Part shown: in pieces, positions 49,956 through 60,442 of the stretch
Layout of the letters: each line of letters opens with the position of its first letter
Position numbering within the stretch: the stretch's first letter is position 1
Position numbers and translations under genes: made by a program
Notes under the pieces: generated by a model
What the model saw: the letters and a program-made list of their open reading frames with translations, nothing else
Told to the model about the DNA's origin: nothing
The model's database searches: none
Source of the DNA: G963667975 sp963677395
Lineage (GTDB): Bacteria; Bacteroidota; Bacteroidia; Bacteroidales; G963667975
Length of the DNA: 64,000 nt
Direction of reading: 5' to 3'
Assembly (NCBI GenBank): GCA_963677395.2
Contig: OY781965.2
Location: 744,001 to 808,000 of the forward strand

Positions 49956-50642
49956 TTAACCAGCCAAAGTAAATTTAATAGGCAGATTAAACTGAACGCG
50001 AACCGGTTTTCCTCGTTGTTTACCAGGATTCCAACGAGGCATATTCTGAATAACGCGAATTGCTTCTTCATCGCAACCGCCGCCTATACCACGTAATACA
50101 CGTACATCTCTTACACGTCCGTCTTTTTCAACAACAAAGGTAACATAAACAGTTCCCTGAATTTGACTTTCGCGAGCCATTTGAGGATATTTTGTATTTT
50201 CGCTAAGGTATTTTAAACGTGCTTCTTCACCACCCGGATAGCCCGGCTGATCCTCAACAACAGTGAAGATTTCTGTTTCCTGAGCTTCCGTTTCTTCAAC
50301 CTGTGTAGGAGCAACGTATGTTTCTATTTGTGTGTTTTCATCTGCTTCCGCATCAATACTTAGATTCGTTTCAACTTCAGTCTTATTGTCCACAATTTCG
50401 AGTACTGTGGTAACCTGTTGCTGAGGTGGAGGTGGAGGTGGTGGTGTATTTTGCTGGGTATTCAAAACCGTTTCCTCCATTACTTCAGATTGCTGCCTTG
50501 CTCCTATGTCAATGATTTTTGTGTCATAGCTCTTATATTCGAAGGCAAACAATACGAAACCGAGGGTAATTACTAAACCCATTTGAAAAAAAACGGGACT
50601 CTTCTTTTCAAGATCCGCTTTTTCAGACTTTTTCTGTTCCAT
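49956..50642 (-). CDS. TonB-family energy transducer (copy 1)
   Basis: A 228-residue protein: cytoplasmic MEQKKSEKADLEKK, one membrane helix (about 19-37), a periplasmic linker with a run of seven prolines (near residue 70) and an acidic, Glu/Thr-rich stretch, and a TonB C-terminal domain (about 145-228: YPQMARESQIQGTVYVTFVVEKDGRV, cited from its two halves, and CDEEAIRVIQNMPRWNPGKQRG). It delivers energy from an ExbB-ExbD motor to outer-membrane receptors; no exbB or exbD gene lies here. It is a paralogue of the next gene upstream. In Bacteroidota such copies often serve specific receptors; which one is unknown. Confidence 0.88.
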   Translation of the reverse strand: MEQKKSEKADLEKKSPVFFQMGLVITLGFVLFAFEYKSYDTKIIDIGARQQSEVMEETVLNTQQNTPPPPPPPQQQVTTVLEIVDNKTEVETNLSIDAEADENTQIETYVAPTQVEETEAQETEIFTVVEDQPGYPGGEEARLKYLSENTKYPQMARESQIQGTVYVTFVVEKDGRVRDVRVLRGIGGGCDEEAIRVIQNMPRWNPGKQRGKPVRVQFNLPIKFTLAG

Positions 50643-50963
50643 TGTTAATCAATTTAATAATAATTTCTTTCAAAGTGTTCAAGTGTGTTTTGGGTGCTAA
50701 GTTACAAAGAAATTCACTTACCTTAGCTTTATATGTTATTTTTTTTGAATACACTATTCATAACTCACAATAAATCAATTATAATTACTTTACAATAGAA
50801 AACAGATTTATTATGGTTTGTCATTAATATCCTAACATCTCAACCGGGATATCCTGAACAAATAGCCTTAAGTAAACGCGGCTTTAAAAAAAATATTGCC
50901 TTTTCCAGAGAGTTTATGAAATTTTTGATCCTGATAAATATCTGCTTTTTAAATGATTACCAA
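50643..50963. other. Gap between the two TonB-like genes
   Basis: 320 bp of AT-rich sequence between the start of one TonB-like gene and the stop of its paralogue. No gene, hairpin terminator or convincing -33/-7 pair was seen. Confidence 0.4.
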
Positions 50964-51647
50964 CTAGCTGGCCAATGAAAATCTGATGGGCATTTTTAGC
51001 AGAACACGTACTGGTTTTCCTCTTTGTTTCCCAGGTGTCCAGTTAGGCATATTTTGAACCACCCGAATAGCTTCTTCATCGCAACCACTTCCAATTCCTT
51101 TTTCAATTTTGATATTCGAAATGCTTCCGTTTTTTTCTATAATGAAAACAACCACCACACTTCCTTGTACTGAGTTAATTTTAGCTGCATTGGGATAAAC
51201 CAGCCTTGATCTGACGTAATTTATTCTTTCCATATCTCCACCCGGAAAGCTTGGAATCTCTTCTATAACTGTATAGATTTCATTATCGTTCACCTCCTGT
51301 TCACTCGTTATTTCAGGATTTCCATATGTTTCAGTTTCCTCAATATCAGTTTCAGAAGATAAATCCAGTTTACCTCCATTTTCTTTGTTATCAATGATTT
51401 TAATTATATTCGCTTTCTGCACTTCCACCGGAACATCTGCAGGTGCCTGCATCCTTTCAATCTTAAGGTCTGCTTCTTCGGGGAAAGGGATATCCCCTTT
51501 ATATTCCGGGAAAATAAGATCATCCGATACCGTTGTTTCATAATTTAACACCGTAAGTACAATGGATAATGATATTACCAGTCCTATTTCGAAAAACAAA
51601 AACACTTTGTTTTCTAAATCTGCTTTAGGCGATTTTTTTTGTTCCAT
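50964..51647 (-). CDS. TonB-family energy transducer (copy 2)
   Basis: A 227-residue protein with the same plan as copy 1: MEQKKSPKADLENK, one membrane helix (about 18-36), a linker rich in Glu and Asn without the poly-proline run, and a TonB C-terminal domain (about 145-227) ending CDEEAIRVVQNMPNWTPGKQRGKPVRV. The N-terminal 15 residues and the C-terminal domain are near-identical to copy 1 while the linkers differ, as expected for a recent duplication with diverging periplasmic spans. No ExbB or ExbD gene is adjacent. Confidence 0.88.
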   Translation of the reverse strand: MEQKKSPKADLENKVFLFFEIGLVISLSIVLTVLNYETTVSDDLIFPEYKGDIPFPEEADLKIERMQAPADVPVEVQKANIIKIIDNKENGGKLDLSSETDIEETETYGNPEITSEQEVNDNEIYTVIEEIPSFPGGDMERINYVRSRLVYPNAAKINSVQGSVVVVFIIEKNGSISNIKIEKGIGSGCDEEAIRVVQNMPNWTPGKQRGKPVRVLLKMPIRFSLAS

Positions 51648-51849
51648 AACCAGTGCTTCTTAAACTGATTGTATTTGGATAAAAGAAATGTTATTCAATA
51701 TTAGATAGTAAGGCTAAGAAACTCTACAATCATAACTATAAAAATGAGCATGAAATACAGGATAATTAACGGTACTTCAACAATGAAATTATATTCAAGG
51801 TTTAAAAAACCAGCCTTAGAAACAATTTATTCTTACGGGGATGAAAAAA

Positions 51850-51894
51850 GCTGTTTAAAAAGCAGAATCACGATTCTAATGCTTCTTAAACAGC
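51850..51894 (-). terminator. Terminator of gcvH
   Basis: GCTGTTTAA (51850-51858) pairs with TTAAACAGC (51886-51894), with an inner AGAAT/ATTCT stem. On the minus strand a TTTTTT run follows. It lies 20 bp after the gcvH stop. Confidence 0.75.
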
Positions 51895-51914
51895 CTCTCT
51901 ATAAGCATGAATAC

Positions 51915-52295
51915 TTATTCGCCAATGTGAGCTATATATTCTTCTGCGCTTAAAAGTTCTCCAACTTGTGAAGGATCGCTTATTTTTACTTTGATGATCC
52001 AACCTTCTCCGTAAGGATCTTTGTTGATCAGTTCTGGTGATGATTCAAGACCTGGATTGAATTCAATAACTTCACCTGCAACTGGCATAAACATATCAGA
52101 AACTGTTTTTACAGCTTCAATAGTACCAAATGATTCTTCTTTGTCAAGAGTTTCTCCTTCAGTTTCAACTTCAACAAATACGATATCACCTAACTCTTTT
52201 TGAGCATATTCGGTAATTCCTACAAAAGCAAATTCGCCTTCTACCTTTAACCATTCATGGTCCTTGGTGTACTTTAAATTTTCTGGTATTTTCAT
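51915..52295 (-). CDS. gcvH: Glycine cleavage system H protein
   Basis: A 126-residue lipoyl-carrier protein that shuttles the aminomethyl group between the P, T and L proteins. Lipoylated Lys63 is in FGTIEAVKTVSD, and KYTKDHEWLK at the start and GITEYAQKELGDIVFVE are family motifs. Length is normal (129 in E. coli). It stands alone; gcvP and gcvT are not in this window. It shares glycine metabolism with kbl and, through one-carbon units, with fhs at the right edge. A minus-strand TAATTTTG (-7-like) lies about 40 bp upstream. Confidence 0.96.
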   Translation of the reverse strand: MKIPENLKYTKDHEWLKVEGEFAFVGITEYAQKELGDIVFVEVETEGETLDKEESFGTIEAVKTVSDMFMPVAGEVIEFNPGLESSPELINKDPYGEGWIIKVKISDPSQVGELLSAEEYIAHIGE

Positions 52296-52407
52296 GGATA
52301 ATATCTATTGATAATGATGTTTTCGGTTTTCAAAATTACAATTTTTTGGATTCCAATTTACGATTTCAGATTTTTCTCTCCGGTATCATATCTTTTCTCT
52401 GGATTTC

Positions 52408-55400
52408 TTATGGAGCCAAAGAGAATCGTACACTGATTCCCGCATTGGTGGTTGAGTTGGGAAATGAATTTGATATGTATGGATTATTGATTACTTTATC
52501 GAAAAATGCTCGTAAAGTAAATCGATCACTAACCTGATAATCGGCTGAAGTATTGAGTGATATCACACTTTGCCCGGCTGATATCTGATTCACATTCTGA
52601 TCTACTCTTCTCAAAATTGTCTTATTTGATCGTATGGAAAAGTCACACTTCAAATTAAGATCACTCTTGATTTTCTTATTACTTCTACCTGAAATTATAT
52701 TAAATGATACATCTTTAAAGCGATAACCAATCCCAATAATCAGTTCATTGCTGATTACCTCGGTCATTTGGTTATTTACAAAACTGAGCGAAAGGGTACG
52801 TGATTTCTTGATTTCGAAATTTGTAAGCAAACTATTTTGCCAGCCTAAATCAATCTTAATCAACGGGCTGAACTGCTCTGTAATCATTACCTGATCTATC
52901 TGTTTTTCAGGAATATAGTTTCCGATTAGGTTTTTTATAATCTGATATCCGTTTTCATCGGTTTTGTAGTTGATATTCGTTGCATAGCTTCCAACAGAAT
53001 ACGTTGAACGATACGCATTTGAAATTGTTACTGTTCTGAAAATCTTTTGGATAGCCTTTATTTTAGTCAAGCCGTTGTAGGTAATTTGCCAGTTTGGAAT
53101 TGGAATTTTCGGGAAGGGATTTAAACCAATGCTTCCTGCATTCCGACCACTGTAGGCTGCAAGAAATGCCGGAATCAAAACTTGTTGTGAAGTAGGGCCG
53201 TATCCTTTTGGATATTTCAAGCCTGATATTGTATCCAACTCGTATTCCGGGTTATTCGTAAAATTTGGATTTCCATTAGCCAAACGTTGTGCAACAACAA
53301 TTCGGTTATCGAGAAATGTTTGGAAAACCTTGTTCGAATTATCTTCATTATCGCCGACAAATGCAGTTGCAATTGTCATATAAGTCATACTGAAACTACC
53401 GGTAGTGGTTGGTGAATATGCTTTGAATTCTCCGTTAGCATTGGCTTTGTAGTATTCATTATGATTTTCGGTATAGTTTCTGTTTGCCGTAAGATCAATT
53501 TTGAAATCGCGGAATGGTTCAAAGGTAGTTCTGAAGTTAATGGTTGTGGTGTACTTCGTGGCATAAGGAGTATTCAGCAAGGTGTCTTTCGACAGCCATC
53601 CGTTTCGTGTTGCTTTTTCGCGAATATCTTCCTGTGATCCAAATACAAATCCAAGACCGGGTGCGTTTTGTGTAAAATTATTTCCAATCACGTCCGGTTC
53701 AGGAAAGAATCCGGGTAAAACAGTACCATTGCCTTCGGTGAAGGTGATCTGAGCTGTTTTAAAGCCCATAACAAAGCGGAACAAACCTGAGTAAATCTGT
53801 TTGAAATAGTCGGTTTTTTTAACCGAATCCTGTTTTGCATCAAGCCCCTCATCCGTTTTCAGAGTCGACTTTTTTATCTGGGTTCTGCCCCTTTCGTTAC
53901 TTGCACCTCGTTCTCTGTCTTTTGACGAACCTGATGATTGTACCTGATTTATCTTTTTCAGGAATGGAACTTTGTTGTAGAGATTTGTAAGGTTCAGGGA
54001 TCCGTTTAACTGTTTATTGTTAGAGTTTTCGATAGTGTTTCCAAGTCTTTTCAAGGTGATGGGTGATCCGGTCCAGCGATATTCACTGCTGTAACGAGCC
54101 GAAGCAGAAACCCAGTCGAAGATTGGAATCTTATTAATAGGAATGGTATAGTTAGCTGCAAAGGTTTGAGTAAACATCTGCATACGTCCCATATTCAATA
54201 TGTTTGTCCAGACAGAATCGCGTTTTTCACGAGTATCTATCCTTCCCTGAGGTTCATCAATGGCAGCATTTGCATTAGCATCATATTCCAATTGTACCGA
54301 TGTGGCCGGATCATAACGCAACGAATAAATACGTTGCCATTCAAATTTCTTGTAGTAAGTTGGTTCGATGATAATTAAACCCTGACTTTTGTTTCTAAGC
54401 TTACTTTCATTGAATTCACGCAACATTTCAGTCCTGAATGACAACAGCTTAGGTGTTAGATGGAAATTGAAATCTTTAATCAAAGCCAAGTACTTTTTAT
54501 TCAGAAATTTAATTTTTGAAAGTGGTTTATAGTTTTTAGGTTGATTGGAAAAATTATATCCAAATCCACCCCTATATGTTTTCTTTGAGTCGTATTCAAT
54601 ATCAATATTGCGTTTATATATTTCTGAATAAGAGTATGATACATTGAAATTTTCAATATCATACACTCTGTTTTTATCCGAAACACCTGTTCGGTCTTTG
54701 CGAACATTAATCAAGTTGATATTTTTACGAGTAACAACATCCTGAACTACGTTTAAAACGGAATCTTTCTGACGATCGGTTTTGTATGTATTGAGATCGT
54801 TCGCAAGTTTAACATCTGGATCCATTGGATTGTATTCCGGGTTACTTACCTGACTTGAGTAATCATAATGCAACGGAATACGAATACCTAGTTTTTCTGG
54901 CAGGAATTTACCAAGTTCAAGATTTGTGGCAATATCAAAAGAGGTAATATTTTCTTTTTGAGTTTCGTTGATTTTCTTTTCAATACTTCCAAAACCAGCA
55001 GTACTGTAAGTTCCCGAAAGCTGAACATCTCCAAGATCGGCAAGCTGTGCTCTTACTCTTGCAGTTGCAGCCCAGCCGGTTTTGTCGTTGAAATCGGTTA
55101 ATCGCAACTCATTAATCCAGACTTCGGCAGATTTTGGCATCATATCGTCATCATCGCTAACCAGTTGTTTTTTTGGATTTCGCACCCCGATTAAAATGGT
55201 TTTCACACTGCTGATACTTGGCGATCCCATAATAGTAACCTTCGCATTACCAATGTATTCGTAATACGGAGTATTCAAACTGATATTGGCATTTCCTCCT
55301 CTCATCTTTTCGTTGCGATGTTCCTTGATAGAAACAAGTTTTTCGAGATCAATATTCACATTATTTGCTTCCGGCCAAATTGCATCAGGATTTAAAGCAC

Positions 55401-58400
55401 TGGTGTACCAATCGGTATATGAGAGAGGAATATCATATTCATAAAAGTTTTGTTTAAAATCAGAGCCAACTCTGACGAATAAGTGTAATTCTCCGGCTTT
55501 AGGATTATCGTTTGCATTTGCTTTTTCAGCATGAGCATACAGTTTTAAATATTTAAACTGACGGAAATCGAAGTCGGTAGTTTTGTAAATTGCACGAGCA
55601 TCGCCATCAGCCAGATTTATAAGTCTTAAGCTTAATGATTGCTCATTGAGTTTCTGCAAGTTTGTACTTGCCTGATTTACTTCACGTTCTATTCCGCTTG
55701 GAATAACATACGGAACAGGAGTACGTTTGCCATTTTCTTCAATATTTACAGCAGAAACATCAAATGATGTTTGCCCTGCAGGATTTCCGGGGACATAATC
55801 GCCCGGCATTAAAAGATCGCTGTTGTATTTTCTCCATTCACCTCTTACCAGTTCAAGCGTTGCAAAACGAAGGGCAATGTTTTCTTCAAAACCTTTAAGG
55901 AACATACGCATAAAGCGAATTGACTGGAAATTCTGAATTTTTCCAACTACCTTATCCGGAGTTCGGATTGGCACTTTAAATTGGTACCATTTTACAGTGG
56001 TTGTACCCCCATTTTGAAGCTTAACGCCTACTGCTTCGCGAACGTCTGTAATATAATTTTGACCAACCACCATTTTTTGTGGTTTCAAATCAATTATATA
56101 CTGATAATAATTCTCGGCTTCACTTAAAGTGTTATCTTTATTAATATCTTCAGTATTTGGAAGGGGTGTTGATTGAGTTTGGTAACTCACACCCGAAACC
56201 TGTTCCGAAGCAGGCGAATTTCCTTCCGGGTTATTGAAATATTTGTAACGTTCTGCAATTTTTACATTGTTATTATCATAGTCAGGTCCACGAAAATAGT
56301 GGTAATTATCAGCAGAAGGGTCATTATCGGCTTTTTGGTATGCAACAGACGATGCACCAAGAGTAGGATCTAATGCAATTCGTTTTATATATGTTGTATC
56401 AAAAAATGAACGTTCGTCGTTGGTTGATAATCCATCATAACCAACATCCTGATATTGGCGGGAAGAAACATTATTGTCAAAAGCAAACACGAGTGACTGC
56501 AATTTAGGCACACGACCCCATTCTGTGGTATCAACATTTGCTATAGTTGCAGTAGTTGGAAGCCCATTTTCAAAGCTTTTTCTTCCATCGCGTAAAATGT
56601 CTTCGGAAATATCTCCAAGATTGATATAGAATTTTCCTCCAGAGGATAATGGATTTCCATTTTGTCCATCTTTCCCAATAAAAGGATCCATTACCCAGAA
56701 TTCAAGGTATTCTATGTTGGTTGCATCAAAATCGGAAGATTCTATTTTGCGTTGGACACCGCCCCAGCGTGTTTCAGGATTTTTTAGTTTTCCATCTGGT
56801 TTTAAACCTGCTGAAAAACCAGGTTCACCGGATACGTCATAATTATATGAACCTCTTTCGTCAGGGTAAAATGCAAGGTTGAATGTAGGCAGATTTGAGG
56901 GCTGGCCATTTGGAAGTTCTTTGTTTGGAAATACTTCTGTTTCAAGAACTTCACGTACATAAGGGAGTGATTGATCGTTCTTATCAATATTTGAAGGAGT
57001 ATATTCGTTCCGATAGAATAATGGATCAATAATATACCAGGCAAGTAACGCACGGTTGTAACCATATTTCAACTTTGTTCCAATTGATGCTTCTGGAAAC
57101 ATTCCAAACTCGGTCTGCCCCTGAGGTGTACTGGCTAATGACCATGCTCCCTGTGTTTTTAAGTCAATCCCAGATTTACTACCTTCAAAATCATCAATAT
57201 ATGTTGTTCCTGCATCTCCAATAGCACTGGAATGACCCGGAATAAAGTGAGCAAATTCACCATAAACATCAATACGTGAAGGTATTTTTGTTGCATAAAA
57301 TGGTAGTTTATCGAGCATTTTTGTCAACCAACGCGATTCTGTTTGATAAGCCAGATCAATTCCCCAGATAGTATTTGAAATTGGTTCGTCTCCATAGTTA
57401 ACTTTTTGCGTTAACGGGCTTTGATGAAGGTTTATCAAAGTTGCTCCAATATTGAAATTTTTATTCACTTCGTAATTTGCATGGAAGCCCATCATTCGCT
57501 TTGTCATGATGTTAAACATACTGTTACTTTCCATCGAAATGTTTACCGGAGCACCTGAATTTAAGATTCCCTGATTGATAATTCTAACCCTACCTAATGT
57601 ATAATCAACAGTATAGTCAACATTTTCAGTAAGTAGAATACCTCCGGCAGAAACTTTTACAGAACCTTGAGGAATATTGAATCCACCCAGATTAATTTCG
57701 GAACCGGTAGCTGATTTGTAAACACCCTCTAAATAATATTTATCCTTGTCAGGATATTGTTGAGCTTCAGTTTTTGTAAGTGTATAAAGCGAATCAAAAC
57801 AATATTTGTTGGCAAATTGATCGTCCCCCAAAATAGCTCGTAAATCTTTTCCAAATGGTTCAACCAATGGAAAATATATTCTACCATTGGTGGCTTGAAT
57901 TAAACCGCCCTGAGTAGCTGCCTGATCCAGAAAATCAAAAACTCCATCTGGGTTAGGGTTCATTTGAGAATCAAGCGTATCTAAGTGAAATAGTCGAATC
58001 AATGGAATCCCTTTTTTCGGACCATCATTAAAATAGCCAGTCGGCACTCCATTCTCGTCACCTGCATAAAGAATATTTAAACGAAAATCCTGAGGATTAA
58101 CCTGATAAGCACCCAATGAATAAACATTTTTCATCATAAGTTTCCACAGTGGACCTCGGGTATTCAGGGTGGTGCTTTTTAACAATTTAACAATTAATGC
58201 TTTAGGATCGTTTATTCCCTGATCGGAAAATTCCCCAACCTGATAAATGACAGAGTCCTGACCGATAATATTGTACTGATATGCAACCGCTAATACCTGA
58301 TCGGAATTGAGTGTTGTGTTAATAGAGATAAAACCTAACTTGCTGTTATAGGTAAATTCAGACGGATTCAACTTACGTGCACTTTCGACCTTTTCAAAAT

Positions 58401-59718
58401 CCTGACCCCCAAAAAAGCCAAGGGAACTTTGTAAATAACTACTTACACTATTGATGTTTCGAACTTGTCCTGTATCAATAAGTTTTGTCAGATTATTTGA
58501 CTCATTGGAAGGCATACTATATGCAGGATTGCCGATAAGTGCACTTGAATTTGGTTTTACTTCACCCAGGTCGGTAAAAGCCACAATATTACGGTTATTG
58601 GTTGTGGGTGCTCCTATGTTTGTAACCCAAACTTCAATTTTGGTAATATTAATGTTTGAACTTACAATTGGAAGTGTTGAAAGAGCTTTATTATACTCAT
58701 TTCTAAAATGATGACCGATGAAGAAGTGCTTGTTGTCTTCATACTGATCAGCCTTGAAATTGAATGTAGATGTTTGTGCTCCGCCTTGTACGGAAATATT
58801 TCTTGACTCTGACTTTTGTTCCGAAAATACACCCGTGATAGTTGTTCTGCCAAATTTTAGCTTGGCTTTTATACCAAACAAGCTTTGACTTCCCTGAATT
58901 AATGTACCATTGAGTGGAAGGTTAACATCGCCTGCTTCAAGCAATTGAAGAATTTCATCTTCTTTCCCTTCGTAACGTAGTTTCAACTTATTTTCAAAAG
59001 CAAAAGTTGACTCAGTATTGTAATTAGTTTTGAATTCAATTTTATCCCCAATTTTGGCAATTACACTCATCTGGATCTTTTCCTGAAAATCAAAATTAGT
59101 TGTACGTCTTTGACTTACATCGAGAGAAGGATCATCGCGACGATTTGAAATGACTCCAAAAATAAGCTCTGCGGAACCTTGAGGGCGAATATCGATGGTG
59201 TTACTTCCGAAAATACGGTCAAAGACTTCTCCTCCGATTTTAAGTTGAGGAATAACCCCGCCTCTGCTTCCAATCCCTGAGGCTTTAGAACGTTCACGCC
59301 AATAGTTACGAATCGAAATTTGTTCCTGAAGATCACCATATTCATCCATCGTCATCGGATAAGGAGTGCGATAATCCAGGCTTCCGATTTTACTGGTTAA
59401 GAGATATTGGTTGTTTGCAGAATCATAAACAACTGTGTTTGTAACATTTGAAGGGTCATTTAAATAAAGGGGACTATTTGTAGGAAAGCCATTGGAAAGA
59501 TTATTGTTTTGAGGAATTGGAAAACGCAAAGAATCGGGAGGCGTTGTTCCCGGAGTTGCTCCTGATTCATTTGAATGAGCAAAAGGGTTCTGTGGCTTCC
59601 CTGACAGTTCAGGAGCAAGAAATAATATGGCAACAAATGAGCTGAGAAAAGTCAGCTTAAGCAGTATATTGATTGATTGCTTCAATAGTCGGAGCTTTTT
59701 TAACTTACGTAAATCCAT
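52408..59718 (-). CDS. sprA: SprA, outer-membrane translocon of the type IX secretion system
   Basis: A 2436-residue protein, the full length of known SprA (about 2400), the giant 36-strand barrel through which T9SS cargo leaves the cell. It has an N-terminal membrane segment (about 20-38, with FLSSFVAILFLAPELSG), an early region with SRGGVIPQLKIGGEVFDRIFG typical of SprA, many repeats of aromatic amphipathic strands, and the C-terminal GISVRFSLAP strand. It lies 24 bp after ruvA, the usual sprA neighbour in Bacteroidota. Two cargo candidates with sorting domains are encoded at 6428-7282 and 36033-38093 in this window. The other T9SS genes (porV, gldKLMN) are not here. Confidence 0.95.
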   Translation of the reverse strand: MDLRKLKKLRLLKQSINILLKLTFLSSFVAILFLAPELSGKPQNPFAHSNESGATPGTTPPDSLRFPIPQNNNLSNGFPTNSPLYLNDPSNVTNTVVYDSANNQYLLTSKIGSLDYRTPYPMTMDEYGDLQEQISIRNYWRERSKASGIGSRGGVIPQLKIGGEVFDRIFGSNTIDIRPQGSAELIFGVISNRRDDPSLDVSQRRTTNFDFQEKIQMSVIAKIGDKIEFKTNYNTESTFAFENKLKLRYEGKEDEILQLLEAGDVNLPLNGTLIQGSQSLFGIKAKLKFGRTTITGVFSEQKSESRNISVQGGAQTSTFNFKADQYEDNKHFFIGHHFRNEYNKALSTLPIVSSNINITKIEVWVTNIGAPTTNNRNIVAFTDLGEVKPNSSALIGNPAYSMPSNESNNLTKLIDTGQVRNINSVSSYLQSSLGFFGGQDFEKVESARKLNPSEFTYNSKLGFISINTTLNSDQVLAVAYQYNIIGQDSVIYQVGEFSDQGINDPKALIVKLLKSTTLNTRGPLWKLMMKNVYSLGAYQVNPQDFRLNILYAGDENGVPTGYFNDGPKKGIPLIRLFHLDTLDSQMNPNPDGVFDFLDQAATQGGLIQATNGRIYFPLVEPFGKDLRAILGDDQFANKYCFDSLYTLTKTEAQQYPDKDKYYLEGVYKSATGSEINLGGFNIPQGSVKVSAGGILLTENVDYTVDYTLGRVRIINQGILNSGAPVNISMESNSMFNIMTKRMMGFHANYEVNKNFNIGATLINLHQSPLTQKVNYGDEPISNTIWGIDLAYQTESRWLTKMLDKLPFYATKIPSRIDVYGEFAHFIPGHSSAIGDAGTTYIDDFEGSKSGIDLKTQGAWSLASTPQGQTEFGMFPEASIGTKLKYGYNRALLAWYIIDPLFYRNEYTPSNIDKNDQSLPYVREVLETEVFPNKELPNGQPSNLPTFNLAFYPDERGSYNYDVSGEPGFSAGLKPDGKLKNPETRWGGVQRKIESSDFDATNIEYLEFWVMDPFIGKDGQNGNPLSSGGKFYINLGDISEDILRDGRKSFENGLPTTATIANVDTTEWGRVPKLQSLVFAFDNNVSSRQYQDVGYDGLSTNDERSFFDTTYIKRIALDPTLGASSVAYQKADNDPSADNYHYFRGPDYDNNNVKIAERYKYFNNPEGNSPASEQVSGVSYQTQSTPLPNTEDINKDNTLSEAENYYQYIIDLKPQKMVVGQNYITDVREAVGVKLQNGGTTTVKWYQFKVPIRTPDKVVGKIQNFQSIRFMRMFLKGFEENIALRFATLELVRGEWRKYNSDLLMPGDYVPGNPAGQTSFDVSAVNIEENGKRTPVPYVIPSGIEREVNQASTNLQKLNEQSLSLRLINLADGDARAIYKTTDFDFRQFKYLKLYAHAEKANANDNPKAGELHLFVRVGSDFKQNFYEYDIPLSYTDWYTSALNPDAIWPEANNVNIDLEKLVSIKEHRNEKMRGGNANISLNTPYYEYIGNAKVTIMGSPSISSVKTILIGVRNPKKQLVSDDDDMMPKSAEVWINELRLTDFNDKTGWAATARVRAQLADLGDVQLSGTYSTAGFGSIEKKINETQKENITSFDIATNLELGKFLPEKLGIRIPLHYDYSSQVSNPEYNPMDPDVKLANDLNTYKTDRQKDSVLNVVQDVVTRKNINLINVRKDRTGVSDKNRVYDIENFNVSYSYSEIYKRNIDIEYDSKKTYRGGFGYNFSNQPKNYKPLSKIKFLNKKYLALIKDFNFHLTPKLLSFRTEMLREFNESKLRNKSQGLIIIEPTYYKKFEWQRIYSLRYDPATSVQLEYDANANAAIDEPQGRIDTREKRDSVWTNILNMGRMQMFTQTFAANYTIPINKIPIFDWVSASARYSSEYRWTGSPITLKRLGNTIENSNNKQLNGSLNLTNLYNKVPFLKKINQVQSSGSSKDRERGASNERGRTQIKKSTLKTDEGLDAKQDSVKKTDYFKQIYSGLFRFVMGFKTAQITFTEGNGTVLPGFFPEPDVIGNNFTQNAPGLGFVFGSQEDIREKATRNGWLSKDTLLNTPYATKYTTTINFRTTFEPFRDFKIDLTANRNYTENHNEYYKANANGEFKAYSPTTTGSFSMTYMTIATAFVGDNEDNSNKVFQTFLDNRIVVAQRLANGNPNFTNNPEYELDTISGLKYPKGYGPTSQQVLIPAFLAAYSGRNAGSIGLNPFPKIPIPNWQITYNGLTKIKAIQKIFRTVTISNAYRSTYSVGSYATNINYKTDENGYQIIKNLIGNYIPEKQIDQVMITEQFSPLIKIDLGWQNSLLTNFEIKKSRTLSLSFVNNQMTEVISNELIIGIGYRFKDVSFNIISGRSNKKIKSDLNLKCDFSIRSNKTILRRVDQNVNQISAGQSVISLNTSADYQVSDRFTLRAFFDKVINNPYISNSFPNSTTNAGISVRFSLAP

Positions 59719-59742
59719 TATCTACAGTTAACTACCAGTAAA

Positions 59743-60324
59743 CTAGAGTATTTTTAATGCTTGCTTGATCAAATTTTCCACGCTTAATTCAGGGGTTGAA
59801 GCAAGAATCTTGTCCAATGCCTTTTCTGCCTGTAATCGTACAAAGCCTAACATGACCAAAGCAGATAACGCTTCTTCGCGGTTGGTATTGTATGATTGCG
59901 AAGAATTATCCCCTGAAAATGACTCTTTTTTCAGCTTATCTTTCAATTCAATTACTAATCGCTGAGCTGATTTATTTCCAATACCTTTGATTGTTTGCAA
60001 AAGCTTCACATTTTCATTAATAATTGCCAGTGCTAAATCATCAGGAGGTAAGGAAGATAAAATCATTCGGGCCGTATTTGCTCCTACACCCGAAACTCCT
60101 ATTAAAAGGCGGAACAACTTTTGTTCCACTTCGTCATAAAAACCAAAAAGAACATGAGCATCTTCTCTTACAATAAGTTGTGTAAACAGCTTTGCCTGTT
60201 GTAATTCTTTTATTTTCTCAAACGTATAAAGAGAAATATGAAGCATATAGCCTACACCATGGCAATCTACCACAACATAAGCAGGGTTCTTCACTGTAAG
60301 TTTTCCGTCTATGTAAGCGTACAT
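59743..60324 (-). CDS. ruvA: Holliday junction branch migration protein RuvA
   Basis: A 193-residue protein that binds four-way junctions and loads RuvB. N-terminal OB-fold (MYAYIDGKLTVKNPAYVVVDCHGVGYMLHIS, cited from its ends), the tetramer region with LVREDAHVLFGF, helix-hairpin-helix motifs (LIGVSGVGANTARMIL; IKGIGNKSAQRLVIEL) and the C-terminal helix bundle. Normal length. It is the first gene of the ruvA-sprA transcript. A -7 element TATCTTTG on the minus strand (60367-60374) lies 42 bp upstream. Confidence 0.96.
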   Translation of the reverse strand: MYAYIDGKLTVKNPAYVVVDCHGVGYMLHISLYTFEKIKELQQAKLFTQLIVREDAHVLFGFYDEVEQKLFRLLIGVSGVGANTARMILSSLPPDDLALAIINENVKLLQTIKGIGNKSAQRLVIELKDKLKKESFSGDNSSQSYNTNREEALSALVMLGFVRLQAEKALDKILASTPELSVENLIKQALKIL

Positions 60325-60366
60325 CTGTTTCTGTCATAAGATTTCGGGAAAATACCCAAAAACATG

Positions 60367-60374
60367 CAAAGATA
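60367..60374 (-). promoter_or_regulatory. -7 element of ruvA-sprA
   Basis: The minus strand reads TATCTTTG, matching TAnnTTTG. A TTTG lies 21 bases further upstream, two more than the usual spacer. Confidence 0.5.
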
Positions 60375-60442
60375 AAAAAATTCAGATATTTGGATCAAAT
60401 TCCATTACTTTGGCTTCGTTTACGTAATTTTGAAAGAAAAAA

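Noticed and set aside
51744..51953. Open frame of 69 codons between the TonB-like gene and gcvH
   Set aside because: It runs through the gcvH terminator hairpin and into the end of gcvH on the other strand, and has no family resemblance.
52346..52537. Open frame of 63 codons overlapping the end of sprA
   Set aside because: Most of it lies opposite sprA coding sequence; no independent support.
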